DNA of 64,000 bases from Clostridiales bacterium (GTDB lineage Bacteria; Bacillota; Clostridia; Saccharofermentanales; Saccharofermentanaceae), in assembly GCA_017545245.1 (NCBI GenBank), contig JAFWPB010000026.1, positions 24,841-88,840 on the forward strand, written 5' to 3'. The translations under genes were made by a program, and so were the position numbers. Shown piece after piece: positions 1 to 8,890 of the stretch. The notes beneath the pieces are model-generated. The model saw only the letters and a list, made by a program, of their open reading frames with translations, did no database searches and had not been told where the DNA came from. Each line of letters begins with the position of its first letter. Positions within the stretch are counted from its first letter, which is position 1.

Positions 1-1133
1 TTTACGGTCGAACCGATATGCATGACATGGGAGAAACGCTCGATCTCGTGATACTTGTCCACCTTGACCGAACCGAACTTCGCGATCTTGCCGATATCGT
101 TTCTACCAAGATCGACCAGCATGTTGTGCTCCGCCAGTTCTTTTGGATCCGCAAGAAGCTCTCTCTCAAGTTCCTGATCCTCTTCCTCGGTCGCACCGCG
201 CTTTCTCGTACCAGCCAGCGGGAAAGTATAGGCCGTGCCATTTTCCAGCTTCACGAGGGTCTCCGGAGAAGCACCGGCGACTTCCACATCCGTGCCGGAA
301 AAATAGAACATATACGGAGAAGGATTCACGGTACGAAGCACACGGTAGACATTCAGGAGGCTGCCCTCGAATTCGCCCTCCAGGCGGTTCGAAAGCACGA
401 TCTGGAAAATATCGCCTTCCTTGATGTGATGCTTCGCTTTTTCGACCATCGCGCAATACTCGTCCTTCTCGAAAAGCGCTGTCATCTCACCTTTCAGTTT
501 TCCCGGTGTTTCTTCGGCCGGCTTGCCGTTCAGGATCAGGTCACGGAGTTCCTGAAGATCGCGCTCGCCACGACGGTATTCTTTCTCGATATTCTCTTCC
601 GAATCGTTGATCTTGATATTCACGATCAGGACAATCTTCTGCATCAGGTTATCGAAAGCGATGACCTTGTCAAAAAGCATCAGGTCCACATCCTTGAAGC
701 TTTCTGTATCCTTGGCATCGAGTTTGAGGCTCGGCTCGGCATACTTGATATAGTCGTAGGAGAAATATCCGACCAGGCCACCTGTAAATGTCGGAAGATA
801 AGAAAGCCTCGGGCTCTTATATTCGTTCAGGATCTGACGGAGGTAAGTACCCGGATGGGTCACGTCGAAACTCAGATCGCCGACCTTCATCTTGCCGTCC
901 ATGCAGGTGATCTCCATCTTTGGTTCGAAACCGAGGAATGTATACCGTCCCCATTTCTCGTTGTTCTCCACCGACTCCAGAAGATAACAGTGACGGGACA
1001 CGTTCTTCAGGATGCGGAGCACCTCGATCGGGGTCTTGATGTCAGAAAGGATGGAAGTGGAAAGCGGTACTGCATTGTACTTTCCGGACTTGGCAAGTTC
1101 CCGTACATCTTCCAGCTTAGGCAGAATATTCAT
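1..1133 (-). CDS. trpE: Anthranilate synthase component I, C-terminus beyond window
   Basis: Converts chorismate to anthranilate with ammonia supplied by TrpG, the first step of tryptophan synthesis. About 377 residues are visible; the gene leaves the window at its left edge, so the last part of the chorismate-binding domain is not seen. Reading the minus strand gives MNILPKLEDV at the start, LLESVENNEKWGRY near residue 50 (the tryptophan feedback region), then GDIFQIVLSNR, GASPETLVK, AGTRKRG and AEHNMLVDLGRND, all family hallmarks. The ATG at 1133 has GGAGG six bases upstream. The T-box leader immediately before it predicts control by uncharged tRNA-Trp, and the rest of the trp operon presumably lies to the left. 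Confidence 0.95.
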   Translation of the reverse strand, partial: MNILPKLEDVRELAKSGKYNAVPLSTSILSDIKTPIEVLRILKNVSRHCYLLESVENNEKWGRYTFLGFEPKMEITCMDGKMKVGDLSFDVTHPGTYLRQILNEYKSPRLSYLPTFTGGLVGYFSYDYIKYAEPSLKLDAKDTESFKDVDLMLFDKVIAFDNLMQKIVLIVNIKINDSEENIEKEYRRGERDLQELRDLILNGKPAEETPGKLKGEMTALFEKDEYCAMVEKAKHHIKEGDIFQIVLSNRLEGEFEGSLLNVYRVLRTVNPSPYMFYFSGTDVEVAGASPETLVKLENGTAYTFPLAGTRKRGATEEEDQELERELLADPKELAEHNMLVDLGRNDIGKIAKFGSVKVDKYHEIERFSHVMHIGSTV

Positions 1134-1152
1134 CGTTGTCCTCCTTTTCGTC

Positions 1153-1451
1153 AAGGGCAACAAAAAAGCCCTCGACAGTTATTCTCTGTCAAGGGCGAAT
1201 GTACGATCTGTACTTATCCGCGGTGCCACCTTGATTCACAGCATGACCTGTGCACTTAGCAGGATACCAACATATCCCCGGCAAATGACGTCTGCCTTCA
1301 CGTCGCAGAATACTCGGAAAAGCTTCCTTTGACTGCGCCCTCAGCGGTCCATTTGATGACTTGTTTTCAACCGGATTCTCAGCATCGCCGGCTCTCTGTA
1401 TGAGCATCATCACCGTTATCTCCGCGTCAACGGTTTATTCTCTATTCAGTT
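1153..1451 (-). promoter_or_regulatory. T-box leader of trpE (probable Trp specifier)
   Basis: The minus strand carries the conserved T-box sequence AAGGTGGCACCGCGG (1218-1232), which pairs with the tRNA acceptor end, followed by an intrinsic terminator just before trpE. A TGG codon followed by A at 1351-1349 lies in the Stem I part of the leader and is the likely tryptophan specifier; that placement is inferred, since I did not fold the RNA. In this family uncharged tRNA-Trp stabilises the antiterminator and lets trpE be read. Confidence 0.9.
1162..1196 (-). terminator. T-box terminator hairpin before trpE
   Basis: On the minus strand GCCCTTGACAG and CTGTCGAGGGC pair around a short loop and are followed by six T. 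It lies between the T-box sequence and the trpE start, where the regulated terminator of a T-box leader belongs. Confidence 0.88.
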
Positions 1452-1457
1452 GACAAA

Positions 1458-1486
1458 AGATTAAATCTAATCTCGACCGTTGTCAA
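1458..1486 (-). promoter_or_regulatory. Promoter of the trp leader
   Basis: Minus-strand -35 TTGACA (1486-1481), 17-bp spacer and -10 TAATCT (1463-1458). It is well placed to start the T-box RNA near position 1451. Confidence 0.75.
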
Positions 1487-1546
1487 CACTTTTTTTCATC
1501 CTGTGCCAAAAGAACTGGCGCCGCAGCCTTTTTCTCTCTCCCGAAA

Positions 1547-2863
1547 TCACAGGATATCGATATACTCTCCGTTCAAAGCTTTATTCATGCTTCTGACTGC
1601 GCAGAACTTACCACACATCGAGCAGCTTTCTTCGATCTCCGGCGCTCTGTCTTCACGGATCCTTCTTGCGGTTTCCGGATCGATCGCGCAATCCCACTGC
1701 GCTTCCCAGTCGAAGTTTCTTCTTGCATCAGCCATCTTGTCGTCGATGTCTCTTGCGTGCGGGATCTTCTTCGCAATATCGGCAGCGTGGGCCGCGATCC
1801 TTGATGCGATGATACCCTGCTTGACGTCTTCAACATTCGGAAGTGCGAGATGCTCCGCCGGTGTGACATAGCACAGGAACGCTGCGCCGGCCGAAGCGGC
1901 TATGGCACCGCCGATCGCAGACGTGATGTGATCGTATCCCGGAGCAATATCGGTAACCAATGGTCCAAGAACATAGAACGGTGCGCCCAGGCAGACTGTC
2001 TGCTGGATCTTCATGTTCGCCGCAATCTGATCGAGCGGCATATGACCCGGGCCCTCGACCATGACCTGCACGTCTTTGGCCCAAGCTCTTTTTACGAGGG
2101 ACCCGAGGCGGACGAGTTCATCGATCTGGCAAACGTCACTGGCATCCGCAAGACATCCCGGACGGCAGGCATCCCCGAGCGAAATCGTGACATCGTATTC
2201 ACGGCAGATGTCGAGGATTTCATCGTAATACTCGTAGAAAGGATTCTCCTCGCCTGTCATGCACATCCATGCGAATACCAGAGAACCGCCGCGCGATACG
2301 ATATTCATCTTACGGCCATGATGCTTGATCTGATCGATCGTATTTCTCGTAATACCACAGTGAAGAGTTACAAAATCCACACCGTCTTCCGCATGCAGAC
2401 GCACCACATCGATAAAGTCCTTTGCCGTCAGTGTGGCCAGATCTCTCTGGTAATGAATGACACTGTCATATACCGGCACGGTACCGATCATGGCCGGGCA
2501 TTCTGATGTGAGCTTTCTCCTGAACGGCTGGGTATTTCCATGGGACGAGAGATCCATGATTGCTTCGGCTCCCATATTGACCGCCGCCATGACTTTTTCC
2601 ATCTCAATATCATAATCCTTGCAGTCCTTCGACACGCCAAGATTGACATTGATCTTCGTTTTCAGCATCGAACCGACACCATTCGGATCGATACACGTGT
2701 GCAGTTTATTCGCACAGATCGCAACTTTTCCTTCTGCGACCCAGTTCCGTATCTCTTCTTCCGTACGGAATTCCTTTTGTGCCACTTTCTTCATTTCCGG
2801 CGTCACGATTCCCTTCCGCGCCGCCTCCATCTGTGTTGTATATTCCCTTTTCTGATTACTCAT
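1547..2863 (-). CDS. thiC: Phosphomethylpyrimidine synthase ThiC
   Basis: Radical SAM enzyme that rearranges aminoimidazole ribotide into HMP phosphate, the pyrimidine half of thiamine. At 438 residues it is the short Gram-positive/archaeal type rather than the about 630-residue proteobacterial one. The C-terminal CSMCGKFC motif binds the 4Fe-4S cluster; [23 protein letters not shown] and [11 protein letters not shown] are family blocks. The ATG at 2863 has GGAG eight bases upstream. It is the last gene of thiMEDC, four bases after thiD. Short ThiC resembles BzaF (hydroxybenzimidazole synthase), but the thi operon and TPP riboswitch argue for ThiC. Confidence 0.96.
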   Translation of the reverse strand: MSNQKREYTTQMEAARKGIVTPEMKKVAQKEFRTEEEIRNWVAEGKVAICANKLHTCIDPNGVGSMLKTKINVNLGVSKDCKDYDIEMEKVMAAVNMGAEAIMDLSSHGNTQPFRRKLTSECPAMIGTVPVYDSVIHYQRDLATLTAKDFIDVVRLHAEDGVDFVTLHCGITRNTIDQIKHHGRKMNIVSRGGSLVFAWMCMTGEENPFYEYYDEILDICREYDVTISLGDACRPGCLADASDVCQIDELVRLGSLVKRAWAKDVQVMVEGPGHMPLDQIAANMKIQQTVCLGAPFYVLGPLVTDIAPGYDHITSAIGGAIAASAGAAFLCYVTPAEHLALPNVEDVKQGIIASRIAAHAADIAKKIPHARDIDDKMADARRNFDWEAQWDCAIDPETARRIREDRAPEIEESCSMCGKFCAVRSMNKALNGEYIDIL

Positions 2864-2866
2864 TTA

Positions 2867-3667
2867 TCATTCTCCTTTTGTGTTTCTTTCCTTCACGATC
2901 TGATAATTATGCATCAGCGGTCCGCTCCCCTGACCCAGATCCAAGCCTGCCTCGAGTGCACCCGAGATATACTCTTTTGCTTTTTCCACCGCTTCCGAAA
3001 GCCCGTATCCTTTCGCCAAGTTCGAAGCTATGGCAGAGGACAATGTGCACCCTGTGCCGTGAGTATTGGGGTTGTCGATCTTTCGTCCGTTAAACCATAT
3101 TGCTTCCCCGTTTTGAAACAGCAGGTCATCCGCATCGCAGATCTGATGGCCTCCCTTTATGAGCACTGCAGGTTTCGCATTGATCCGCTTTGCCGCTTCG
3201 ACCATATCTTCTTTGCTTCTGATCGTCATGCCGGACAAGATCTCCGCTTCCGGAATATTCGGCGTCACCACTTCCGCCAGCGGCAGAAGCTCCCTGACCA
3301 GTATGTCCTGTGCTTCTTCCCGAAGAAGTCTTGCCCCGCTCGTCGCTACCATGACCGGGTCCAGAACGATGTGTTTTGCGCCGTAGAAAGACAGTCTTTC
3401 CGCAATCACGCGGATCAGTTCCGGCGAAGAAACCATCCCGATCTTCACTGCATCCGGGTAAATATCGGTAAACACGGCATCGATCTGCTGTAACAGAAAA
3501 TCCGGCGAAACTTCCGAGATCCCAAAGACACCTGTCGTATTCTGGGCCGTCAGCGCGGTGATGGCACTCATGGCAAACACACCGTTCATCGTCATCGTCT
3601 TAATGTCCGCCTGGATCCCTGCACCACCGGAGCAGTCGCTCCCTGCTATCGTCAATGCCGTCTTCAT
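2867..3667 (-). CDS. thiD: Hydroxymethylpyrimidine/phosphomethylpyrimidine kinase ThiD
   Basis: Cytoplasmic kinase that phosphorylates HMP and HMP-P to HMP-PP, the pyrimidine substrate of ThiE. The 266 residues match the usual length. The N-terminus ALTIAGSDCSGGAGIQADIK is the ThiD/PdxK ribokinase-fold start; PVMVATSGARLL and NTHGTGCTLSSAIA (anion hole and catalytic Asp region) follow in the normal order. It starts inside the end of thiE (4-base ATGA overlap), so the two are translationally coupled, and it sits directly upstream of thiC, whose product it uses. Confidence 0.96.
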   Translation of the reverse strand: MKTALTIAGSDCSGGAGIQADIKTMTMNGVFAMSAITALTAQNTTGVFGISEVSPDFLLQQIDAVFTDIYPDAVKIGMVSSPELIRVIAERLSFYGAKHIVLDPVMVATSGARLLREEAQDILVRELLPLAEVVTPNIPEAEILSGMTIRSKEDMVEAAKRINAKPAVLIKGGHQICDADDLLFQNGEAIWFNGRKIDNPNTHGTGCTLSSAIASNLAKGYGLSEAVEKAKEYISGALEAGLDLGQGSGPLMHNYQIVKERNTKGE

Positions 3668-4335
3668 GTTCCACTCACCATCCTCTTTGTCTTCTCAAAA
3701 AGGTCCCGTGTCGCCATAAAAATATCTTTCGCGCCAAAGATCGCGCTGATCACGGCAACACCACAGATCCCTGTTCCGGACAGTTTCTCCACGTTATCCT
3801 GGCTGATTCCGCCGATGGCGATAACCGGAATCGATACCGCTTCACAGATCGCCCGAAGTGTCTCACGACTGACCTCACACGCATCATCCTTCGAACCCGT
3901 CGGGAATACCGCACCGACGCCAAGATAATCCGCCCCGCGCTGTTCCGCCAGGACCGCCTGTTCCACAGTCTGCGCCGACACGCCCAGGATCGCATCCGGC
4001 CCGAGAAGCGCCCGCACGTCGCCCGCTTCCATATCGCTCTGTCCGACATGCACGCCGTCTGCACCCATTCTTTTCGCTATTTCGACATTATCATTGACGA
4101 CAAACGGGATATGCATCTTCTTGCATAATGCCGCGATCTCGACCGCTTCTTCTTCAAAAGCACTTTCTTCTAAGTCTTTTTCGCGGAGCTGTACAAACGT
4201 CGCCCCTCCGCAGATGGCACTTTCCACCTGCTGCAGCAGAGTTTTCTCTCCTGTCCAGCGGCGGTCTGTCACCGCATAAAGAAGAAGACTGTCACGAAGA
4301 TTTTTACGCATTTCTCTTAATTCAGCGGATCTCAT
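3664..4335 (-). CDS. thiE: Thiamine-phosphate synthase ThiE
   Basis: Joins HMP-PP and thiazole phosphate to give thiamine phosphate. It is a TIM-barrel protein with FVQLREKDLEESAF, the metal-site segment VNDNVEIAKRMGADGVHVGQ, LGVGAVFPTGSKDDA and VIAIGGISQDNV, all family motifs. The start is uncertain: the ATG at 4335 lies twelve bases after GGAGG and overlaps the end of thiM, a GTG three codons earlier (4344) is also possible, and an internal Met begins MRKNLRDSLLLYAVTDR. About 223 residues from the ATG, close to the family length. Confidence 0.95.
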   Translation of the reverse strand: MRSAELREMRKNLRDSLLLYAVTDRRWTGEKTLLQQVESAICGGATFVQLREKDLEESAFEEEAVEIAALCKKMHIPFVVNDNVEIAKRMGADGVHVGQSDMEAGDVRALLGPDAILGVSAQTVEQAVLAEQRGADYLGVGAVFPTGSKDDACEVSRETLRAICEAVSIPVIAIGGISQDNVEKLSGTGICGVAVISAIFGAKDIFMATRDLFEKTKRMVSGT

Positions 4336-5179
4336 ATTTCGCACCTGCCTCCAGCTGTTCTGCTGTCATATTGTAGATCGCATCGATGATACGGTTTCTG
4401 TATGTCGAATTTCCATCGCCCTCTTTCATGTTTGCAAAACCAATCTCTCCAGCCAGGCCCATCAGGCAGACGGCAGAGGCAGCAGCAACCAGTTTGTTGT
4501 CCGGATTTGCGACACAATATGCTGTTGCAAGACCGGAAAGCTGGCAGCCGGTACCGGTGATCCGGCTCATTTCCGGACGGCCGTTCCGGATCACGAAACA
4601 ATGTCCCGCATCGGCAACCAGATCGATAGCACCGGTGATCGCAATTACGCAGGAAAAACGCGACGCCAGTTCTTTTGCCAGAGAAACCATGGCATCGAGA
4701 TTCTCATCTGTTACTGTATCTGCAGCATCTGCATCCACTCCTTGCGTGGTACCACAGCCGTTGGCAAGAGTCTTGATCTCGGAAATATTGCCCCGGATCA
4801 CATCCGGATGAAGTTCTTCCACTATGCGGATCGCCGTCTCTGTGCGAAGCTTGCTCGCGCCCGCCCCAACAGGATCAAGAAGGGTCACATGACCCAGCTC
4901 ACGGGCACGTTTTCCGGCAACAAACATGGCTTCGATCGAACGCTTGTTAAGTGTTCCGATATTGATGTTCAAGCCTCCGCAGATCGATGTGATATCCGAA
5001 ACATCCTCCGGCTCATCACTCATGATCGGGCTTCCGCCACAAGCAAGGAGCACATTCGCTACATCGTTGACGGTCACATAGTTCGTGATGTTATGTACAA
5101 GCGGGCACTTCGCCTTCACGTTTAGGAGGCATGCCGCCAGCATTCCTTCTTTTTCTTTCTCACTTGGATGATTACTCAT
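4322..5179 (-). CDS. thiM: Hydroxyethylthiazole kinase ThiM
   Basis: Phosphorylates the thiazole alcohol so that it can be salvaged into thiamine by ThiE. 285 residues with CPLVHNITNYVTVNDVANVL and GGSPIMSDEPEDV at the N-terminus, VTLLDPVGAGASKLRTE in the middle and SRITGTGCQLSGLATAY near the C-terminus (ribokinase-like anion hole and catalytic Cys/Asp region). It is the first gene after the TPP riboswitch. No thiazole synthesis genes (thiG, thiH, thiS) are visible in the window, so this operon combines pyrimidine synthesis with thiazole salvage. Confidence 0.96.
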   Translation of the reverse strand: MSNHPSEKEKEGMLAACLLNVKAKCPLVHNITNYVTVNDVANVLLACGGSPIMSDEPEDVSDITSICGGLNINIGTLNKRSIEAMFVAGKRARELGHVTLLDPVGAGASKLRTETAIRIVEELHPDVIRGNISEIKTLANGCGTTQGVDADAADTVTDENLDAMVSLAKELASRFSCVIAITGAIDLVADAGHCFVIRNGRPEMSRITGTGCQLSGLATAYCVANPDNKLVAAASAVCLMGLAGEIGFANMKEGDGNSTYRNRIIDAIYNMTAEQLEAGAKYEIR

Positions 5180-5243
5180 AGATCCCTCTTTCCGCCTTTT
5201 CCGGCTGCTTTATTTTCCAGAGAGAGATCCTATATAGACAGGC

Positions 5244-5277
5244 AAAAAAGAAGCTGCCTGTCTGATTTGGCAACTTC
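5244..5277 (-). terminator. Riboswitch terminator before thiM
   Basis: On the minus strand GAAGTTGCC pairs with GGCAGCTTC (one T-G wobble) and is followed by six T. It sits between the TPP aptamer and thiM, as expected for a transcription-terminating thiamine switch. Confidence 0.85.
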
Positions 5278-5303
5278 TTCAAAACACCTCTATATCGTCA
5301 GGC

Positions 5304-5385
5304 ATCCCTACGTTGGCATTATCCAAATCAGGTTATGGGTCGAAGGTATGACCTTCCTCTCAGCCTGTCTCACAAGCTCCCCTCT
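5304..5385 (-). promoter_or_regulatory. TPP riboswitch aptamer controlling thiMEDC
   Basis: The minus strand shows the standard TPP aptamer landmarks in order: GGGGAGC, GGCTGAGAGGAAGG, CCTTCGACCC, ACCTGATTTGGATAATGCC and the closing ACGTAGGGA. The core pieces CTGAGA and ACCTGAT...GGATAATGCCA are near-invariant in this family. Bound thiamine pyrophosphate should favour the downstream terminator and switch the operon off. Confidence 0.97.
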
Positions 5386-5401
5386 GTTCAATTCTTGGGG
5401 T

Positions 5402-5430
5402 ATTTTATCATTGCAAAAGAAAGTATGCAA
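5402..5430 (-). promoter_or_regulatory. Promoter of the thi operon
   Basis: Minus-strand TTGCAT (5430-5425), 17-bp spacer, TAAAAT (5407-5402), about 20 bp before the aptamer begins. Confidence 0.6.
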
Positions 5431-5518
5431 GAGTTACTTATACTATGGTCGTTTCAATTATGGTAAAATCAGAAGGAAAGTCTTGATACAATTTCTAGAA
5501 AGATCAATGGAGGTCAGC

Positions 5519-6409
5519 ATGGTCAGAGTATCTGAGAAGGCATTAGCCCAAGCAGAAGAAGCCGCAAAGTTTTTTATACAGAACTGTCAAGAGTTCGATA
5601 CACCACGTCTTGAGTCAGAAACGTATCCGGAAGAAGCGGAAGTCCTGGCAGATCAGCCATATATCGATGACGGAAACACCGATCACATGCTTGATCTTTA
5701 TGTCCCTGAAAATCCTAAAGCCGGCGAGATCTTCCTTCTCATCCACGGCGGTGCTTTTGTATATGGATCCAAAGAACTGGACAAGTGTTTCGGCATGCAC
5801 CTTGCGATCCGTTCTGGAGTCACGGTAGCAAACATAAACTATCAGCTCATGCCGAAAGTCGCCCTGAGAGATCAGTTGGAAGATATCTTTTCCGCCATCA
5901 CTTATCTTAACAAGAAGGGATACTCCGTATTCCATACGACCGGCGATTCTGCAGGCGGCTACCTCTGCGTTCTCACCGCTATCCTCATCAATTCCGAGGA
6001 AGCCCGTAAAGAATGCGGCATAACAGATTTCCACTTAAACGTCACCTGTAAGAGTACCAGTCCGATCTGCGGCGCACCTTACGCCAGTCCGAAGCGCTTT
6101 GCCGGAATCTTCTTTGACAGGGAAGGTTCTATGCCGTCATACATCTATAACCTGACTGACGCTGTCACCCGGCACGGTTGTCCGCCGATCGTTATCACCA
6201 CCGGAGATAAGGACATGATGCGCCGTTTCGATCTACATTTTTTCAAGAAAATCAGAAAGACAAACATTCCCGTGAAATATTATTGCGCTGACTCGGCTGA
6301 CGACCGCGTCATGCATCATGTATATGCCATCGCCCATCCGACCTGGCCGGAAGGGATCAAGACCATCGACATGACGATCGAAAATGCGAAAGGAAACAGC
6401 CATGATTAA
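5519..6409 (+). CDS. Alpha/beta hydrolase (esterase/lipase-like)
   Basis: 296 residues from the ATG at 5519, chosen because GGAGG lies five bases upstream; the longer frame 5' of it overlaps the thi riboswitch. LLIHGGAFVYGS carries the HGG oxyanion hole and TTGDSAGGYL the GxSxG nucleophile elbow, as in the alpha/beta hydrolase fold-3 (hormone-sensitive lipase-like) group. A catalytic Asp is plausible in TTGDKDMMRRFD and the His in VMHHVYAIAHP. There is no signal peptide, so it should be cytoplasmic. Its stop overlaps the start of the next gene by eight bases, suggesting a two-gene unit. Substrate unknown. Confidence 0.85.
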   Translation: MVRVSEKALAQAEEAAKFFIQNCQEFDTPRLESETYPEEAEVLADQPYIDDGNTDHMLDLYVPENPKAGEIFLLIHGGAFVYGSKELDKCFGMHLAIRSGVTVANINYQLMPKVALRDQLEDIFSAITYLNKKGYSVFHTTGDSAGGYLCVLTAILINSEEARKECGITDFHLNVTCKSTSPICGAPYASPKRFAGIFFDREGSMPSYIYNLTDAVTRHGCPPIVITTGDKDMMRRFDLHFFKKIRKTNIPVKYYCADSADDRVMHHVYAIAHPTWPEGIKTIDMTIENAKGNSHD

Positions 6410-7103
6410 AGAGACCGATTTTTCCCGTCGCACATGGACTTTCGTCTTTGTTTGCGAATCCATTCTTGTAGTAGGACTATTGATCCTGATCGTACTCTTC
6501 TCTGTTCCGATCGAGCGCAAACTGATGGATACCGTACGTGAACTTTATCACGCCAAAGAAGTCAAGTTCAACGATTATGAATCCCAGCAGAATGTCTTCA
6601 CTCTCATGAACCTGGACGAAAGACGTAAGGGAAACAAGAAGATGCAGGATGAACTCATGAACGCCAATGAGATGCGTTTCCTCTACCATAACGGAGGCGC
6701 CGACTGGGACATTTCCCTCTATTCCCTGCATTTCGATTCGCACAATCAGGCCAGAGAATGGTTCCAGCGCTATGAGACCGCAATGACAAAGGATATTCCG
6801 GAAGGCTGGGTCCTTTCGGACTGGTATGAGCATGCCGATTCCCGTGTAAAAGAACTTGCCTTTCACGCCTTGATCGCTGATGATGCAAAATCGCAGCCTG
6901 AGCTGAATCTTTTTAAGCAGTATAACTGCTACATCATGTATCTGGAATCAAAATCCGTCGTGATCATCCAGTTCCATGCCGATAACGATCCGTCTACCGA
7001 GCAGAGGGAAACGCTGGAAAATCTTTGCTACAAGCTTTCTCTCCCGAATCCTTTTGAATTGGAAAACACTTACGACGAGCACTTCCCTTCTCAAGAAAGC
7101 TGA
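6402..7103 (+). CDS. Membrane-anchored protein of unknown function
   Basis: 233 residues. One transmembrane helix (VCESILVVGLLILIVLFSV, about residues 15-34) follows a short N-terminal tail, and the rest is a soluble domain rich in charged residues, probably outside the cell. The ATG at 6402 is preceded by AAAGGA and overlaps the stop of the hydrolase gene, so the two are probably translated together. It ends one base before the stop of the convergent ABC permease gene. I do not recognise a family. Confidence 0.75.
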   Translation: MIKETDFSRRTWTFVFVCESILVVGLLILIVLFSVPIERKLMDTVRELYHAKEVKFNDYESQQNVFTLMNLDERRKGNKKMQDELMNANEMRFLYHNGGADWDISLYSLHFDSHNQAREWFQRYETAMTKDIPEGWVLSDWYEHADSRVKELAFHALIADDAKSQPELNLFKQYNCYIMYLESKSVVIIQFHADNDPSTEQRETLENLCYKLSLPNPFELENTYDEHFPSQES

Positions 7104-8201
7104 TCAGTATTCCGTCACTTCGCACTTTTTCACTTTATGCCAGTTCAGGAGGATGACCGGCACGATGACCAGTACTTCTGTGACCAGGCACGCGATCACG
7201 GCAAGTGGTGAAATACGGTAGAAACGCTGTCCCTTCTCCCAAAGAAGCTCATTGGCAGCCAGGATGACGCCGGCATTTACAAGCACACCGAGAATGAACC
7301 CTGCCGCATCCATCAGGAGTGCTTCGCAAGCTACCTTACGGAAGATCTGCCCGCTTGTAAACCCCATCGCCTTATAGATGGAAAACTCATATTTTCTCTT
7401 GTCAAAAGCAGCTGTGAATGCAGCATTGATCGTGACGAGAAGGACGATCGCTACGAGCACGACCACCGCACCCATGACGATATACATGAAACTGAACTCA
7501 TCGGAAACCTCTTCCAGGTTCGTCGAGTTCGTCCAGATCGAGACGAGCGGATACTTGGCAGATAAATCTCTACAGAGACGCTCAATTTCATCGTGCAGGT
7601 TCTGGTCCACTACGCCATCTTTACTCATCACGAGAAAAGCACCGGTATTCAGATCAGTATCCACCACATAAAGTTTCATTCCCTTATCTTCCACAAAAGA
7701 ACTGAGCGTCAGTTTTTCTCCTTTTCCGAGTTTGTCGCCGATCTTAAGGCCACGGTTATTCGCAAGAAGTTCTGTCATTACTACCTCTTTGTCATGAATG
7801 ACCAGATCTTTTGGGAGATATCCTGTCCGGTCGCGGAAAAGAATAAAGTCCTCTTCGCTCTGAAACCATATATTCTGCGTTGTGCAGTTAAACCCGATAA
7901 GACTGTCAAAAGAAGTATTCTCGATGGAAACATAGATCACTTCGGAAAGATTCTCAGGAAGGATCGAAGAGAGCGAATCACGAAGTGACCTGTACTGCTC
8001 GATCGCTTCGTTGCTGGATCCCCGTGGACGGGCGATCATGAAAGTATTCGGCTGCTCCAGTTCGATACGGAAGACTTCGCTCGGATTATCGATGTACATG
8101 CCGCCAAGGAAAACGACCGTGACAAAAGACATCATGAGTATCAGTACGAAACAGCGAAGCTTGTTTTTCGTTATATACGTGAGTGCAGAAAACGGCTTCA
8201 T
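7104..8201 (-). CDS. ABC transporter permease, FtsX/MacB type
   Basis: 365 residues with one N-terminal helix (FVLILMMSFVTVVFLGGMY), a large extracytoplasmic domain, and three C-terminal helices starting near residue 235. This 1+3 arrangement and the segment AAFDKRKYEFSIYKAMGFTSGQIF are typical of FtsX-domain permeases of exporters for peptides or antimicrobials. It overlaps the ATPase gene by four bases and is the last gene of the permease-ATPase-permease unit. The substrate cannot be told from sequence. Confidence 0.88.
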   Translation of the reverse strand: MKPFSALTYITKNKLRCFVLILMMSFVTVVFLGGMYIDNPSEVFRIELEQPNTFMIARPRGSSNEAIEQYRSLRDSLSSILPENLSEVIYVSIENTSFDSLIGFNCTTQNIWFQSEEDFILFRDRTGYLPKDLVIHDKEVVMTELLANNRGLKIGDKLGKGEKLTLSSFVEDKGMKLYVVDTDLNTGAFLVMSKDGVVDQNLHDEIERLCRDLSAKYPLVSIWTNSTNLEEVSDEFSFMYIVMGAVVVLVAIVLLVTINAAFTAAFDKRKYEFSIYKAMGFTSGQIFRKVACEALLMDAAGFILGVLVNAGVILAANELLWEKGQRFYRISPLAVIACLVTEVLVIVPVILLNWHKVKKCEVTEY

Positions 8202-8878
8202 ACCCTTTCTCCCTTCTTCTCCACTTCCGAGATACTGCCATCCCAGATCTTCACGATCATGTCCGCATCCTGTACGATCGTCGTATCATGTGTAATGACA
8301 AACACCAATCTGTCTTTTGCATATTCTTTCAGTTTTCCCATAACCAGGAATGCGTTTTCGTGATCTAGCGATGCCGTCGGCTCATCTGCAAAAAGCACTT
8401 TCGGGTCGTTCATCATGGCTCTGGCGATTGCGACACGCTGGCGCTGGCCACCGGAAAGTTTTCCCGGTTTATGTGTCAGCTCACTTTTCTTCAGACCGAT
8501 TTCCTGAAGAAGGTTCTCTGCCTTGGCACGAGCAGCTTTCGGCGGAATCGTAGCTGCCACCGTCGCATTCTCGATCGCGGTCATATAATTAATGAGGTAG
8601 TGTCTTTGAAAGACGAAACCGAATTCTGTTCTTCTCAATCTCTGTTTCTCTGATTCCGAAATCCCGGAAAGAGATTTCCCGTTATACACGACCTGACCGC
8701 TGGTCAGCTTTTTCAGCGTGGACAACACATACATCAGTGTGGATTTTCCGGAACCGGATGGGCCGATGATTCCAACAAGGCCGGTATCCGGAAAAGTGAT
8801 GTTCATGCTTTTCATCGCATACACTTTCTCTTCTTTATCCATGTCATAGATCATGGTCGCATCTTTTAATGTAAACAT
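8198..8878 (-). CDS. ABC transporter ATP-binding protein, LolD/MacB type
   Basis: 226 residues containing Walker A GPSGSGKST, a Q-loop FQRHYLINYMTA, signature LSGGQRQRVAIARAM, Walker B VLFADEPTASLD and switch His in VITHDT. The size and motif set match the single-domain ATPases that pair with FtsX-type permeases, using ATP hydrolysis to drive mechanotransmission or export. Flanked on both sides by such permeases, it probably powers a heterodimeric exporter controlled by the adjacent two-component system. Confidence 0.95.
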   Translation of the reverse strand: MFTLKDATMIYDMDKEEKVYAMKSMNITFPDTGLVGIIGPSGSGKSTLMYVLSTLKKLTSGQVVYNGKSLSGISESEKQRLRRTEFGFVFQRHYLINYMTAIENATVAATIPPKAARAKAENLLQEIGLKKSELTHKPGKLSGGQRQRVAIARAMMNDPKVLFADEPTASLDHENAFLVMGKLKEYAKDRLVFVITHDTTIVQDADMIVKIWDGSISEVEKKGERV

Positions 8879-8890
8879 ATACTCGTCTCC

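Noticed and set aside
18..1259. Plus-strand frame of 413 residues at the left edge
   Set aside because: It is the antisense of trpE and its T-box leader; the minus strand gives clear anthranilate synthase motifs.
5610..6034. Frames in both directions across the alpha/beta hydrolase gene
   Set aside because: The main plus-strand frame has HGG and GDSAGG in the right order; the others have no motifs.
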